Positions 33,613 through 42,100 are shown, numbered from the stretch's first letter. The stretch is 42,286 bases of DNA from an uncultured Clostridia bacterium (GCA_910589115.1 CAJUSB010000015.1:1-42286); one strand, 5' to 3'. Program-made: numbers and translations. The notes: a model not told the origin generated them from the sequence alone.

Positions 33613-33674
33613 AATGTGTTCCCTCTCTTTGTTAAACTAAAAATGAAACCCTCCTGCTGGCGGAGATCAGACAT

Positions 33675-34412
33675 TTACCAACGGGCGAGCGGCAGCCATT
33701 CCCCTTCAAGCCGCCGCGCAATGTTGCGGCAAGCTAAGGCTGCCCCTGTTTTTTTCAGATGAAGCAGGCTTTTCCCGCTGTTGGAACAGGCAATGATATC
33801 CTCGTCCTCCGGTACGATCCCCAGCAACGGCAGGCCGGATTGGTCCATCGCATCATCAATGTTACTGGCAAGCCCGTGTCGGATCAGGTTTGGACGTATC
33901 CGGTTGACGAGCAGCCGCAGGCGTTTGGTCCCTTCTTCTTCCAGACAGCGGGCGGTCCGTTCGGCCCCACGGATACAGGCGGCTTCGGGCGTTGTGACAA
34001 TGATCCCTTCGCTGGCGATGGCTGAATAAAGGGACAGCTCGCCAGGCAGCCCGGCAGGGCCATCCCATAAAATGTAATCATACCCTTCGGCCTCCGCTTC
34101 GGCGCATAGGTGGCGCAGCTGACGGACACGCAGGAATGGGGTATCGGCAGGAGCAGTCAGCAGGGAAAGCCGCTCGTTCATGGGATGTGCAGCGGCTGCA
34201 CGCTTGAGCGGAACGACCTCTGCCGCAACATCTGCGAAAGAGAAAACCAGCCGGTCACTCATGCCCAGCGTCAGATCCAGATTCCGTAAGCCACAGTCGC
34301 CATCTACCGCGAGTACACGTCTGCCAAGCTCGGCAAGTGCCATGGATAGTGCCGCAGTAAGGGAGGTTTTCCCGGTGCCGCCCTTGCCGGATGCAATTAA
34401 AATGATTTTCAA
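33675..34412 (-). CDS. MinD/ParA-like ATPase
   Basis: The 245-residue product is a MinD-type P-loop ATPase. It has the deviant Walker A GKGGTGKTS (9-17), AVDGDCGLRNLDLTLGM, DYILWDGPAG and LLVNRIRPNLI. MinD places the division site through the membrane. The C-terminal RRLEGEWLPLARW could be a short amphipathic membrane helix. No minC or minE gene lies in this window, although minD often adjoins mreCD/mrdA genes in Clostridia. A different cargo is possible, so I withhold the symbol. The start is TTG at 34412, with GGAGG 7 nt upstream. Confidence 0.85.
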   Translation of the reverse strand: MKIILIASGKGGTGKTSLTAALSMALAELGRRVLAVDGDCGLRNLDLTLGMSDRLVFSFADVAAEVVPLKRAAAAHPMNERLSLLTAPADTPFLRVRQLRHLCAEAEAEGYDYILWDGPAGLPGELSLYSAIASEGIIVTTPEAACIRGAERTARCLEEEGTKRLRLLVNRIRPNLIRHGLASNIDDAMDQSGLPLLGIVPEDEDIIACSNSGKSLLHLKKTGAALACRNIARRLEGEWLPLARW

Positions 34413-34447
34413 GGCTACGCCTCCGACTTTACCATACTCATAGAATT

Positions 34448-34527
34448 AGTATAAACGAAATCCCAATTCGATACAAGTATTTTATGTCATTTTTTTCAAA
34501 AAATAATGAAATCTTCGTATCGAATTG
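34448..34527 (-). promoter_or_regulatory. Promoter of the MinD-like gene with flanking inverted repeat
   Basis: On the minus strand TTGTAT (34471-34476) and TATACT (34448-34453) are 17 nt apart. CAATTCGATAC (34464-34474) and its exact inverse GTATCGAATTG (34517-34527) lie 42 nt apart; the inner arm overlaps the -35. Between them T- and A-rich stretches can extend the pairing. This looks like a paired operator, or a long hairpin on the DNA. Confidence 0.6.
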
Positions 34528-34599
34528 TATTTTACTTCCAAAAAGGCCCCTGATGCTGGGGACACAAACATATTTTACCATGCGAAGAGATGAAAATAA

Positions 34600-34622
34600 C
34601 CTGCCAGCATTCGGCTGACAGG
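34600..34622 (-). terminator. Hairpin between mrdA and the MinD-like gene
   Basis: CCTG-C-CAGC pairs with GCTG-A-CAGG around ATTCG. It lies about 250 nt past the mrdA stop, on the far side of repeat copy 5. Confidence 0.4.
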
Positions 34623-34676
34623 TGTGCATGAAGAACTGTTTTATCAACCATAAATGAAATAAAAGGGAAGTAAATC

Positions 34677-34855
34677 GACCGGACTGCCCTGCTTTTGGCA
34701 GGCCGGTCAGAGATATAGTGGCGATTATCGCCGCACCAGTTCCGCCCGCAGGCGAGGGGGGAGTCCAGAGGCCGAGGGCCTTTGGCGCGCCCCGCGGAGG
34801 GGCGGGAGTCCAGAGGGCAGAGCCCTTTGGCGCCCGCTGCGGAGGCGAAAAGCAC
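34677..34855. repeat. Composite hairpin repeat (copy 5, inverted)
   Basis: It reads as the reverse complement of the copy 4 order: a GACCGG-CTGCC/GGCAG-CCGGTC hairpin (34677-34708), the module TCCGCCCGCAGGCGAGG (about 34741-34757), then two hairpins, CCAGAGGCC/GGCCTTTGG (34765-34785) and CCAGAGGGC/GCCCTTTGG (34810-34830). The latter use G-U pairs where other copies have Watson-Crick pairs. It follows mrdA. Confidence 0.8.
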
Positions 34856-34868
34856 GGTGTATTCACAC

Positions 34869-36917
34869 TTAATGCAGCATGGAGTTTTCCGATACGACTA
34901 GTTCGGTTTCTGCGTCGTCTGCAAAATATGCGTTGACTAAATCTGCAACAACAGGGGCCATTTTCGTACCTGAGTCAATCTTTTCACCAACCGCACAAAT
35001 CGCAATTTCAGGATCGTCGAATGGCGCAAATGCAATGAAAAGACCATTTGCCAGCTCGTTTTTACCAACCTGCGCCGTGCCCGATTTGCCGCCTACCTGT
35101 ACCGCACAGTCGTAAAATGCCCGCGCTGCCGTACCTTCATTGATGACGCGCTTCATACCTTCATGAACCAGATCAAGCGTTTCATCCGAAATATCAATTT
35201 GACTCATCGCCTCCGGCTTGTGCTCATATACCGTTTTTGTATAATCATAGGTTTTTACACTTTTCAGCAGCGTAGGCTTGTAAACAGTACCACCGTTGAC
35301 AACCGCCGCCATGTAGTTCGCAAGCTGGAGCGGCGTGTATGCGTGATCCGACTGCCCAATGGCAGCCTGTACACTGTCCGCCGACAGCCAGTCATGCAGC
35401 CATTCCCGCTTTTCCTGAAGAATCTTGCGCCCCGTTGGGCCTGCAATGTTGCCCGCAGCCTCGTCACGCAGTTCAATACCAGTCACCTGACCCAGCCCGA
35501 ACTTGGCAGCCCATTCCTCAATTTTTTCTCCGCCTAACAGCCGCCCGACTTCATAAAAGAAATAGTTGCAGGAATATTCGATTGCCTTTACAATACCGAC
35601 CCGGCCATGGTAACCCAAGCAGCGGAATGTCTGTGTGTCAAAATACGTGTAATTACGCGTGCAGAATTGGGTGAAGTTTTTGCTGATCGTTCCGCTTTCC
35701 AGTGCGGCAATGGCCATCAGCGGCTTGAAAGTCGAACCCGGGGCATACGTCTCCTGAATCGCCCGATTGGTGTAGGGCTTGCGCGGATCATCCTTATATA
35801 AATTAAACTCCTGATGGAAACGCTCCAGATTGTAAGTGGGATAGCTCGCCATTGCCAGCACTTCGCCCGAATCAACCCGCAGCACAACTGCCGCGCCGCC
35901 TTCGGCGCCCTCTACGCCCTCCAGCGTGCGTGCCAGAGACTCCTCCGCAACCTGCTGCAAATTGAGGTCAATGGTCGTAATGCAGTTCGCACCCGGCTGC
36001 GGCGGATTGCTGTTCAGCTCACCGGTGATGTTGCCCCGCAGGTCGGTTTCCACCGTGCGGGAACCGTCTGTGCCGTGCAGGTAAGGTTCCAGTGTATATT
36101 CCAGCCCCGAGCGGCCTACAATGGCATTCATTTTATAACCTTTTTCCTTGTACTCCGGCCAGTCCTCTTTCTGAATCTTGCCGACCTCACCAAGCAGATG
36201 CGCCGCAAGGGTGGTATTGTACTGCCGCAGCCCACTGGCTGCCACATCGACCCCGGCAAACTCCTGGTGCCGTTCCTTGACCTGTGAAATCAGGTCGAGA
36301 CTGACATCCTCCGCAAAGGTAAACGGATTATCCCGTGAAAATTCAGTGCCCCACTGCATTTCATATCGGATACCCACAATGATTCGCGCATCCTCCGCCG
36401 AAAGGGCGGTATCAACCTTAAAATAAGTGCGCAGTGCGTCAATGACTTCATCCGCCGTCATAGCGGCAGCCTCTTCCTCGGTGGCGGCAGCCTCGGCTTT
36501 CACCAGCCGCGCCGCAAGCCGAGTCCGGTCACGTGCATCCGGATCAACAATAAATTCAAATGGAGCAGTATCCGAAACCGGAAGTGTATCAACCGGCTCT
36601 GCACCTGAATTCAGTACCAGCCGTGCGAGCTTCAGGATGGTCTCATTCTGTCCGGTCTGATCCCAATATACATAATCAATACGCAGGGAGAATACAGGGC
36701 GGTTGCTGATGAGCGGCCTGCCGTAGCGGTCCGAAATCTCACCGCGTGAGGCGCTGATAGGGATTTTGCTGGTCAGCCTGCGTTCTGAAGCGTTGCGGTA
36801 GGTTTCGCCCTCCACGATTTGAATGCGGAAAAGGGCAAAAAATGCAATGCATCCCAGCGTCATGAGAATGCAGACGAGCGCGATCAGCCGCCGGAGCAGC
36901 CTTGCTTTATTATCCAT
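34869..36917 (-). CDS. mrdA: Penicillin-binding protein 2 (elongation transpeptidase)
   Basis: PBP2 cross-links peptidoglycan during side-wall growth, working with RodA and MreBCD. The 682-residue product has an N-terminal cytoplasmic tail and one membrane anchor (about 8-30), then the dimerisation/pedestal region. The transpeptidase domain has the active Ser at about 395 in GSTFK, SCN in EYSCNYFF, and KSGTA at about 611. AGAGGA precedes the ATG. It is the last gene of maf-mreC-mreD-mrdA. Confidence 0.96.
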   Translation of the reverse strand: MDNKARLLRRLIALVCILMTLGCIAFFALFRIQIVEGETYRNASERRLTSKIPISASRGEISDRYGRPLISNRPVFSLRIDYVYWDQTGQNETILKLARLVLNSGAEPVDTLPVSDTAPFEFIVDPDARDRTRLAARLVKAEAAATEEEAAAMTADEVIDALRTYFKVDTALSAEDARIIVGIRYEMQWGTEFSRDNPFTFAEDVSLDLISQVKERHQEFAGVDVAASGLRQYNTTLAAHLLGEVGKIQKEDWPEYKEKGYKMNAIVGRSGLEYTLEPYLHGTDGSRTVETDLRGNITGELNSNPPQPGANCITTIDLNLQQVAEESLARTLEGVEGAEGGAAVVLRVDSGEVLAMASYPTYNLERFHQEFNLYKDDPRKPYTNRAIQETYAPGSTFKPLMAIAALESGTISKNFTQFCTRNYTYFDTQTFRCLGYHGRVGIVKAIEYSCNYFFYEVGRLLGGEKIEEWAAKFGLGQVTGIELRDEAAGNIAGPTGRKILQEKREWLHDWLSADSVQAAIGQSDHAYTPLQLANYMAAVVNGGTVYKPTLLKSVKTYDYTKTVYEHKPEAMSQIDISDETLDLVHEGMKRVINEGTAARAFYDCAVQVGGKSGTAQVGKNELANGLFIAFAPFDDPEIAICAVGEKIDSGTKMAPVVADLVNAYFADDAETELVVSENSMLH

Positions 36918-36966
36918 AACTCAAATTCCTCTGAATGTGCTGAAACGGTGTAACGTCCGTTTGGAT

Positions 36967-37467
36967 TTAATGGAAGCGTTTCCAGGCTTGCCGGACAGGC
37001 AGATAGACCAGCGGTGAAAGCAGCGCAGTAATCATTGCCTGTCCGCAGACCCGCTGGGCGTACAGCAGCAGGTCGAACCGGATTTGCAAGATAACAAACC
37101 CCAACAGACGGAATACAGCCAAACCAAGCACCGATGCTACAGCCAGCAGGAACATGGAGGGGAAGATCCGGCGCAGGAAACGGTCCGCAAAGATACCTGC
37201 CGCAGCACCAAAGAGCATATAATACATGGGGAAAAGCCCCTCAATACCGGTCAAACCCATATCGCAGGCAATACCCGCCGCGATACCGAATGCCATACCC
37301 AGATATGGACCTTCCATCAACGCGACTGCCGCCGGGACACACCCAATCAGGTCAATGCGATAGCCAAGGATTTGCAGCGGCGCGGTCGTCGTGCTGACGA
37401 GATAAGCTACCAGCAGCACCAGCGCATAGCATACGATCTGACCGACCGGCTGTTGTTCTCTCTGCAT
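36967..37467 (-). CDS. mreD: Rod shape-determining protein MreD
   Basis: MreD is a membrane member of the elongation complex. The 166-residue product has about five or six hydrophobic helices and little else conserved. The call rests on size, topology and its place between mreC and mrdA. The ATG is 1 nt past the mreC stop, with GAGGTGA inside the mreC end as ribosome site. Confidence 0.88.
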   Translation of the reverse strand: MQREQQPVGQIVCYALVLLVAYLVSTTTAPLQILGYRIDLIGCVPAAVALMEGPYLGMAFGIAAGIACDMGLTGIEGLFPMYYMLFGAAAGIFADRFLRRIFPSMFLLAVASVLGLAVFRLLGFVILQIRFDLLLYAQRVCGQAMITALLSPLVYLPVRQAWKRFH

Positions 37468-37468
37468 A

Positions 37469-38305
37469 TTATTCAGTCACCTCGAAGCTCTTGATGATAA
37501 AAACATGGCTTACTGAGCGGACATCCACAAACGGGCGCACGATAGCATAGTTAGACATACCGTGTTCCTCGGGCAGAATCTGTTCGATCCTGCCGATCAT
37601 AATGCCCTTGGGGAACAGGCCGCCCCGGCCGGAGGTTTCCACCGTATCGCCAATTACGATATCTGCGTCCTGCGCAAGATAGGAGAGACGGAGCGCACCT
37701 TCATCCAGCAGCGTATAGTCCCCCTCCGCAATCGCGACCTCTCGGGTGCGGGTAATCAGTGCGCCAGCCTGCATTTCGGTGTCAATGATGGTGGTAACTT
37801 CACAGTAATTCGGTGCGGACACCGCCACATAGCCGACCATGCCGTCATCGGTAATGACCATATCACCCTCTTCTATTTCATGCATGGTGCCTTTGTCCAG
37901 CGTCAGCGTGGATTGCCAATCGCCGATAGACCGCGCAATCACTTCCGCAACCTCAAATTCAAAGGAACGGTTGCGTTCTTTGATGCCAGCCAGGCTGCGA
38001 AGACGGGCATTTTCATCCAGTGCAATCTGTGCGTCGCGCAGTTTTTGTTCGGCTTCCCGGAGCTCTTTATTCAGGCGTTCGTTTTCGGCAACAAGCCTGT
38101 CGTAATCTGAAAAATAAGATATTCCATGTGAAAACGTGCCCGTCAGCCAGCTTACGCCCTTTTGCAGCGGCGTGACCGCAACATGCAGTGCGCCGGACAG
38201 CGGGTTTGAGCCGCCTGATGCGCCGGTATATAAAACGCTTCCGACGCACAGCAGAAAGACCAGGATCATGACTGCAAACGCGCGTGAGGTTAAAAAATTC
38301 CGCAA
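37469..38305 (-). CDS. mreC: Rod shape-determining protein MreC
   Basis: MreC is the outer-facing scaffold of the elongation complex. The 278-residue product has one N-terminal membrane helix (about 8-28), a coiled coil (about 65-108, rich in Glu, Leu and Arg) and two beta-barrel domains (VIARSIGDWQSTLTLDKG; YVAVSAPNYCEVTTIID). The start is TTG at 38305; GAGAGGGG lies 12 nt upstream, slightly long. mreB is not in this window. Confidence 0.94.
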   Translation of the reverse strand: MRNFLTSRAFAVMILVFLLCVGSVLYTGASGGSNPLSGALHVAVTPLQKGVSWLTGTFSHGISYFSDYDRLVAENERLNKELREAEQKLRDAQIALDENARLRSLAGIKERNRSFEFEVAEVIARSIGDWQSTLTLDKGTMHEIEEGDMVITDDGMVGYVAVSAPNYCEVTTIIDTEMQAGALITRTREVAIAEGDYTLLDEGALRLSYLAQDADIVIGDTVETSGRGGLFPKGIMIGRIEQILPEEHGMSNYAIVRPFVDVRSVSHVFIIKSFEVTE

Positions 38306-38323
38306 CTTGTTTGTTCGCCCCTC

Positions 38324-38872
38324 TCAGAGACATAAAATTTCGTACAGCTGCGCAACCGGCAGCCCCATGACAGAATAATAATCACCGCAGATACCCTTCA
38401 CCAGCGGTGCGCCGCGGCCCTGTATGCCGTATGCTCCTGCTTTGTCCAGCGGTTCCCCGGTTGCGATATACGCTGTGATTTCGGACGCTGACAGCGTGCG
38501 GAAAGTAACTTCCGTAATATTCAGGATGGTTTGCAGCGTACCATTTTGTATGACTGCTGCCCCGGTCAGCACTTTGTGTGTCCGGCCGGAGAGTAACCGC
38601 AGCATCCTTGCAGCATCGGCAGCGTCTTCGGGTTTGCCCAGTGCTTCCCCGTCAATCGTTACCATTGTATCGGAGCCAATGACGATGGCGTCCGGGTGCA
38701 GTGCGGCAACGGCCTGCGCTTTGGCGGCTGCCAGACGGACGACCTCATTTTCGAGCGGTGCGCCTGGGCACAGTTGTTCGTCTATATCGGCTGGACAGAC
38801 ATGGAATTCCGGTACAATGAGGGAAAGCAGCTCCTGCCGCCGCGGCGACTGGGAAGCCAAAAGGTATTGCAT
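38324..38872 (-). CDS. maf: Maf-like nucleotide pyrophosphatase
   Basis: Maf proteins hydrolyse non-standard or particular nucleoside triphosphates and have been linked to septum arrest. The 182-residue product has LLASQSPRRQELL at the start, ADIDE, VIGSDTMV and GKPEDAADAARMLRLLSGRTHKV. The ATG at 38872 was chosen for AAGGAG 8 nt upstream and the usual N-terminus; the frame is open further back through a repeat without a ribosome site. A TATAAT at 38900-38905 on the minus strand probably marks the promoter of maf-mreCD-mrdA. Confidence 0.94.
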   Translation of the reverse strand: MQYLLASQSPRRQELLSLIVPEFHVCPADIDEQLCPGAPLENEVVRLAAAKAQAVAALHPDAIVIGSDTMVTIDGEALGKPEDAADAARMLRLLSGRTHKVLTGAAVIQNGTLQTILNITEVTFRTLSASEITAYIATGEPLDKAGAYGIQGRGAPLVKGICGDYYSVMGLPVAQLYEILCL

Positions 38873-38934
38873 TCCAGATGCTCCTTCCAGAAGGATTGTA
38901 TTATAGTTGTGCTGAAAAATATAAATTGCCGCAC

Positions 38935-39085
38935 CTTGCCGCCCCGCCCGCCGTCCTTTTGGCGGGCGGGGCAGCAGGCAGAAAGGAGGATGGACGCACA
39001 CATTCCCCGCCGCAGCGGAAATAAAGCTTTTACTCCATTTTTTCTCGAAAAAATGGCGGGTGCAGGGCAGCGCCCTGCAAAAACT
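38935..39085. repeat. Composite hairpin repeat (copy 6)
   Basis: It holds GCCCCGCCCGCC/GGCGGGCGGGGC (38941-38972), CCATTTTTT/AAAAAATGG with a CTCG loop (39035-39056) and GCAGGGC/GCCCTGC (39062-39078). The middle hairpin matches copy 3 with one base pair exchanged, and the last matches copy 2. It lies between the U32-family gene end and the maf promoter. Confidence 0.8.
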
Positions 39086-39109
39086 GTCCGTGCACTGCGG
39101 CAGTATATA

Positions 39110-41479
39110 TCACTCCACACCGCGCCGGTAGAGGCCGCGCGTTGTGCCGTCCAGGAAATCGGGACGCTGCCCCGTGCAGAAGGCTTGGGCGATGCGGGCG
39201 CATTCGCCGGGCGGTTCAATGGTGAAGCGCAGGCGGGCCAAATCGACTTCCGGCAGTTCTGAATGGTGGAGAGCCAGCGGTACACCGTTGAGCAGGGTGT
39301 TGCGGCAGCCGTATTCAGGCAGCAGCGGGAAAGCCCGACCGGTGCGGTCGGTCAGCCGGGTTCCTTTGGATTTGCAGGTGCATTGCCCGCTTTTGTGGCG
39401 GATGGCGCACAGCTCAAAAATCATCAGCGGCAGATGACCGTAAACGATCAGCTCGGTTTCAAGCGGTGCGTGAAGGTCGCGCACCTGTTCAAGCCGCAGC
39501 TCAAAAGAGAGTGTTTGGCGGAGGATGCCGCTTCCGGCGAGTGCGGCCAGTGTGGCAGATTGGAAGGCATTCAGGCCGAAATCTCCATAGGCTTCCATGT
39601 CCAGCTCACGGAGGAGGGCAATGTGACCGATATTTCCGGCCAGCCCGGCGGTAACGCCTGCTTGTCGGACTGCGGTAAGCATACGGAAAATGTCACTGCG
39701 TTCATGGTCGAAAAATACGCGCGGCAGCACAGCGGCCAACGGGAGCCGGGCAACAAGTTCGCGGGTGCGCTTAACGTCTCCAGCGAGTTCGGTCAGCGGG
39801 AGATAAATGGCCTGCGGCTGGGTTTCGAGCAGGGCGGGGGAGAGTTGTTCAAAGCTGCGGGCTTCGATTATCATGCCTTTATAGGCATGGCGATGCAGCT
39901 GTGCATGGTATTGCTCCAGCGCCTGGACGGCGAGTGTATCAAGCCGTTCCTCTGGCAGAGCCAGTCCGGGCTTGATGGAGAGATGGGTGCCTGCATCAGA
40001 TGTGCCAAAGCGTTCGGAAACCCATTGCTGTGCAGGTGCATTGGAGGTATTGCCGGTGTCCTGCGGTACGGGAGCAGTATCAAAAACGGTGATCCCGTCG
40101 CGGATACCGTCCCAAAGATGCAGATGAAGCCCTGTTCCATCTGCGGTGAGTGTGACTTCGCGAAACGCGGGGGAAGGGAGGGCAGCAGACTTCCATGGTT
40201 CCCGCGCGGGCGGCTGTTCCCGCTGGGTAAGAAGTGTGTGCAGTGCATCGCGGCGCAGCGCATTGAGCGCGGCTGCCGGAATTGCGGGGCCGTTTTCAAG
40301 CGATATGTCGAGTGTTTGTACGGCAAAGGGGGTGCCGCCTGTTTTGCGCAGTGCTTTTTCCGCCTGTGCCGGTTCTGTCGGACGGCTGTGCGCGGGTTCG
40401 GCGGCTGCACCGGTAACACAAACTGTATGCACGCCGTCACTGGCGGTGAGCGTCAGTGGTTCGCCAGTGCGGGCTTGCAGGGACAGACTGACCGGCACCA
40501 GCGGCGCTTCTTTGCCGTCTGCGAACAGGCGGGCGGCTTCGTCATAAAGCGGCTGCACTTCATGCAGCGGAAGCTCGGTTTTTGTGCCAAGCATTTCGTC
40601 ACCCTGGCGGCCTGTAAAGTATCCGTCAGTGAAGCCATCGCGCGAGAAAACGCGTCGCAAAGCGTCCTCTTCGGCAGGGGTTGGGCCGCGCTGCTCGTGT
40701 AGGAGGGCGGCATAGACCCGGGTCACGACGGCGGTATATTCGGGGCGTTTCATGCGCCCTTCGATTTTGAGAGAAGATACTCCGGCACTGCAAATTTCAG
40801 GGATATGGTGTGCGAGGGAGAGGTCTTTCAGGGAGAGGGGGAAGCATTCCGGTCCTTTGCCGTCATAGCGATAGGGTAAGCGGCAGGGCTGTGCACAAAG
40901 CCCGCGGTTACCGGAGCGGCGGCCGATGACAGCGGAAAGCCAACACTGGCCGGAGTAACAGCGGCAGAGCGCGCCGTGTATAAATATTTCGGTTTCTACG
41001 CCGCCTTCTGCGGTGATCCGGCGAATTTCCTGCAATGGGGTTTCGCGTGCGAGCACAATGCGGGAGAAGCCGAATTCTTTGGCCATTTTTGCGCCGTCCA
41101 GGGTCGAGATGGTCAGCTGGGTTGAGGCGTGCAACGCGAGGGAAGGTGCATGGGCGTGAATGAGGCGTGCGAGGCCAAGGTCCTGAATAATCAGTGCATC
41201 TGCACCGGCTTCATAGAGGAAGCGTGCATCGTGCAGGGCGGCATCGAGTTCGCGGTCGCTGACCAGGATATTCAGGGTGATATTGGTTTTCACGCCGCGG
41301 GCGCGGCAGTAAGCGATTGCGCTGGCCATTTCATCGGGGGAAAAATTCTGTGCACCGCGGCGCGCGTTAAAGGTACCGAAGCCCATATAAACGGCGGTGG
41401 CACCGCTTTGCACGGCGGCGCGCACGCCATCCGGGGAGCCGGCGGGTGCGAGCAGCTCGGGGAGTTTAAGCAGTTTCAT
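39110..41479 (-). CDS. U32 family protein with DUF3656 (RlhA-like)
   Basis: Proteins of this family were called peptidases; studied members (RlhA, TrhP) take part in hydroxylation of rRNA or tRNA. The 789-residue product has an N-terminal barrel (ELLAPAGSPDGVRAAVQSGATAVYMG) and the U32 signature with clustered cysteines (EIFIHGALCRCYSGQC, then GLCAQPCRLPY). SLKIEGRMKRPEY follows, and then a long C-terminal DUF3656-like half. The arrangement resembles E. coli RlhA, which modifies 23S rRNA, but the exact target is inferred. The ATG at 41479 overlaps the zapA stop by ATGA. A 479-codon frame on the other strand is a shadow. Confidence 0.85.
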   Translation of the reverse strand: MKLLKLPELLAPAGSPDGVRAAVQSGATAVYMGFGTFNARRGAQNFSPDEMASAIAYCRARGVKTNITLNILVSDRELDAALHDARFLYEAGADALIIQDLGLARLIHAHAPSLALHASTQLTISTLDGAKMAKEFGFSRIVLARETPLQEIRRITAEGGVETEIFIHGALCRCYSGQCWLSAVIGRRSGNRGLCAQPCRLPYRYDGKGPECFPLSLKDLSLAHHIPEICSAGVSSLKIEGRMKRPEYTAVVTRVYAALLHEQRGPTPAEEDALRRVFSRDGFTDGYFTGRQGDEMLGTKTELPLHEVQPLYDEAARLFADGKEAPLVPVSLSLQARTGEPLTLTASDGVHTVCVTGAAAEPAHSRPTEPAQAEKALRKTGGTPFAVQTLDISLENGPAIPAAALNALRRDALHTLLTQREQPPAREPWKSAALPSPAFREVTLTADGTGLHLHLWDGIRDGITVFDTAPVPQDTGNTSNAPAQQWVSERFGTSDAGTHLSIKPGLALPEERLDTLAVQALEQYHAQLHRHAYKGMIIEARSFEQLSPALLETQPQAIYLPLTELAGDVKRTRELVARLPLAAVLPRVFFDHERSDIFRMLTAVRQAGVTAGLAGNIGHIALLRELDMEAYGDFGLNAFQSATLAALAGSGILRQTLSFELRLEQVRDLHAPLETELIVYGHLPLMIFELCAIRHKSGQCTCKSKGTRLTDRTGRAFPLLPEYGCRNTLLNGVPLALHHSELPEVDLARLRFTIEPPGECARIAQAFCTGQRPDFLDGTTRGLYRRGVE

Positions 41480-41784
41480 TTCGAGCTTGCGAGTTTTTGT
41501 TGTTTGGTGGCTTTGGTAAGCTGGGAGCGGAGGTGCCGGGTTTCTTCGATGTAGGTTTGCAGCTGATCGCGGATGCTGTCTGCTTGTTCCTGAGCCTTGA
41601 GGCACTCGTCGGCGATATTGATCGCGGCGAGCACGGAGGCTTGTTCGACGGTAAGGTCGGCATTTTCGTGGGCTTCTGAAATCTTGCTGTTGACCAATTC
41701 GGCCACTCGGTCCATATATTCTTTGCTTTCCTCGGCTAGTATCGTGTATGCTCTGCCCGAGATGGTCACGGTAACTCGGTTCAT
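41476..41784 (-). CDS. zapA: Cell division protein ZapA
   Basis: ZapA binds FtsZ and bundles its filaments in the division ring. The 102-residue product has the short N-terminal strand region (MNRVTVTISGRAYTILAEES), the YMDRVAELVNSKISE segment and a long C-terminal helix with coiled-coil character. The ATG at 41784 has AAGGAGG 7 nt upstream; an earlier in-frame ATG at 41823 lacks a site. It is translationally coupled to the U32-family gene. Confidence 0.92.
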   Translation of the reverse strand: MNRVTVTISGRAYTILAEESKEYMDRVAELVNSKISEAHENADLTVEQASVLAAINIADECLKAQEQADSIRDQLQTYIEETRHLRSQLTKATKQQKLASSK

Positions 41785-41826
41785 GTAATCTCCTCCTTGG
41801 GTATTAAGGGAATAGATACTCACCTT

Positions 41827-41855
41827 AGTATACCATAGATTTTAACCTTTTGCAC
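41827..41855 (-). promoter_or_regulatory. zapA promoter
   Basis: On the minus strand GTGCAA (41850-41855) and TATACT (41827-41832) are 17 nt apart, about 40 nt before the zapA start. Confidence 0.65.
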
Positions 41856-41904
41856 CCTGTTTTTTTGCAATTTACATGAAATTTTCAATTCTGCCAAAGG
41901 AGTC

Positions 41905-42100
41905 CGGCTCCCCGCCGGGGGATGTCCTCCGCAGACGGCGCCAGAGGGCTCTGCCCTCTGGACTCCCGCCCCTCCGCGGGGAGCGCCAAAGGGCCTCGCC
42001 CTCTGGACTCCTCCCTCCGCCTGCGGGCGGGATGGTGCAGCGCAGCTTTGTCATACTCTGCTGACCGGCCTGCCAAAAAGCAGGGCAGGCCGGTCGTCTG
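41905..42100. repeat. Composite hairpin repeat (copy 7)
   Basis: It runs in the copy 4 order: CGCCGGGGGATGTCC-type GC repeats, hairpins CCAGAGGGC/GCCCTCTGG (41941-41961) and CCAAAGGGC/GCCCTCTGG (41986-42006), the module GCCTGCGGGCGGGATGGTGC, and GACCGGCCTGCC/GGGCAGGCCGGTC (42063-42095). Unlike most copies it lies upstream of a gene (zapA). Confidence 0.8.

Noticed and set aside
39263..40702. 479-codon open frame on the plus strand
   Set aside because: It lies wholly opposite the U32-family gene, which has strong family motifs; the antisense protein shows none and has no ribosome site.
34600..42100. CRISPR array or tandem repeat array
   Set aside because: The repeated hairpins are dispersed over the window, inverted and of varied spacing, with no regular spacers.
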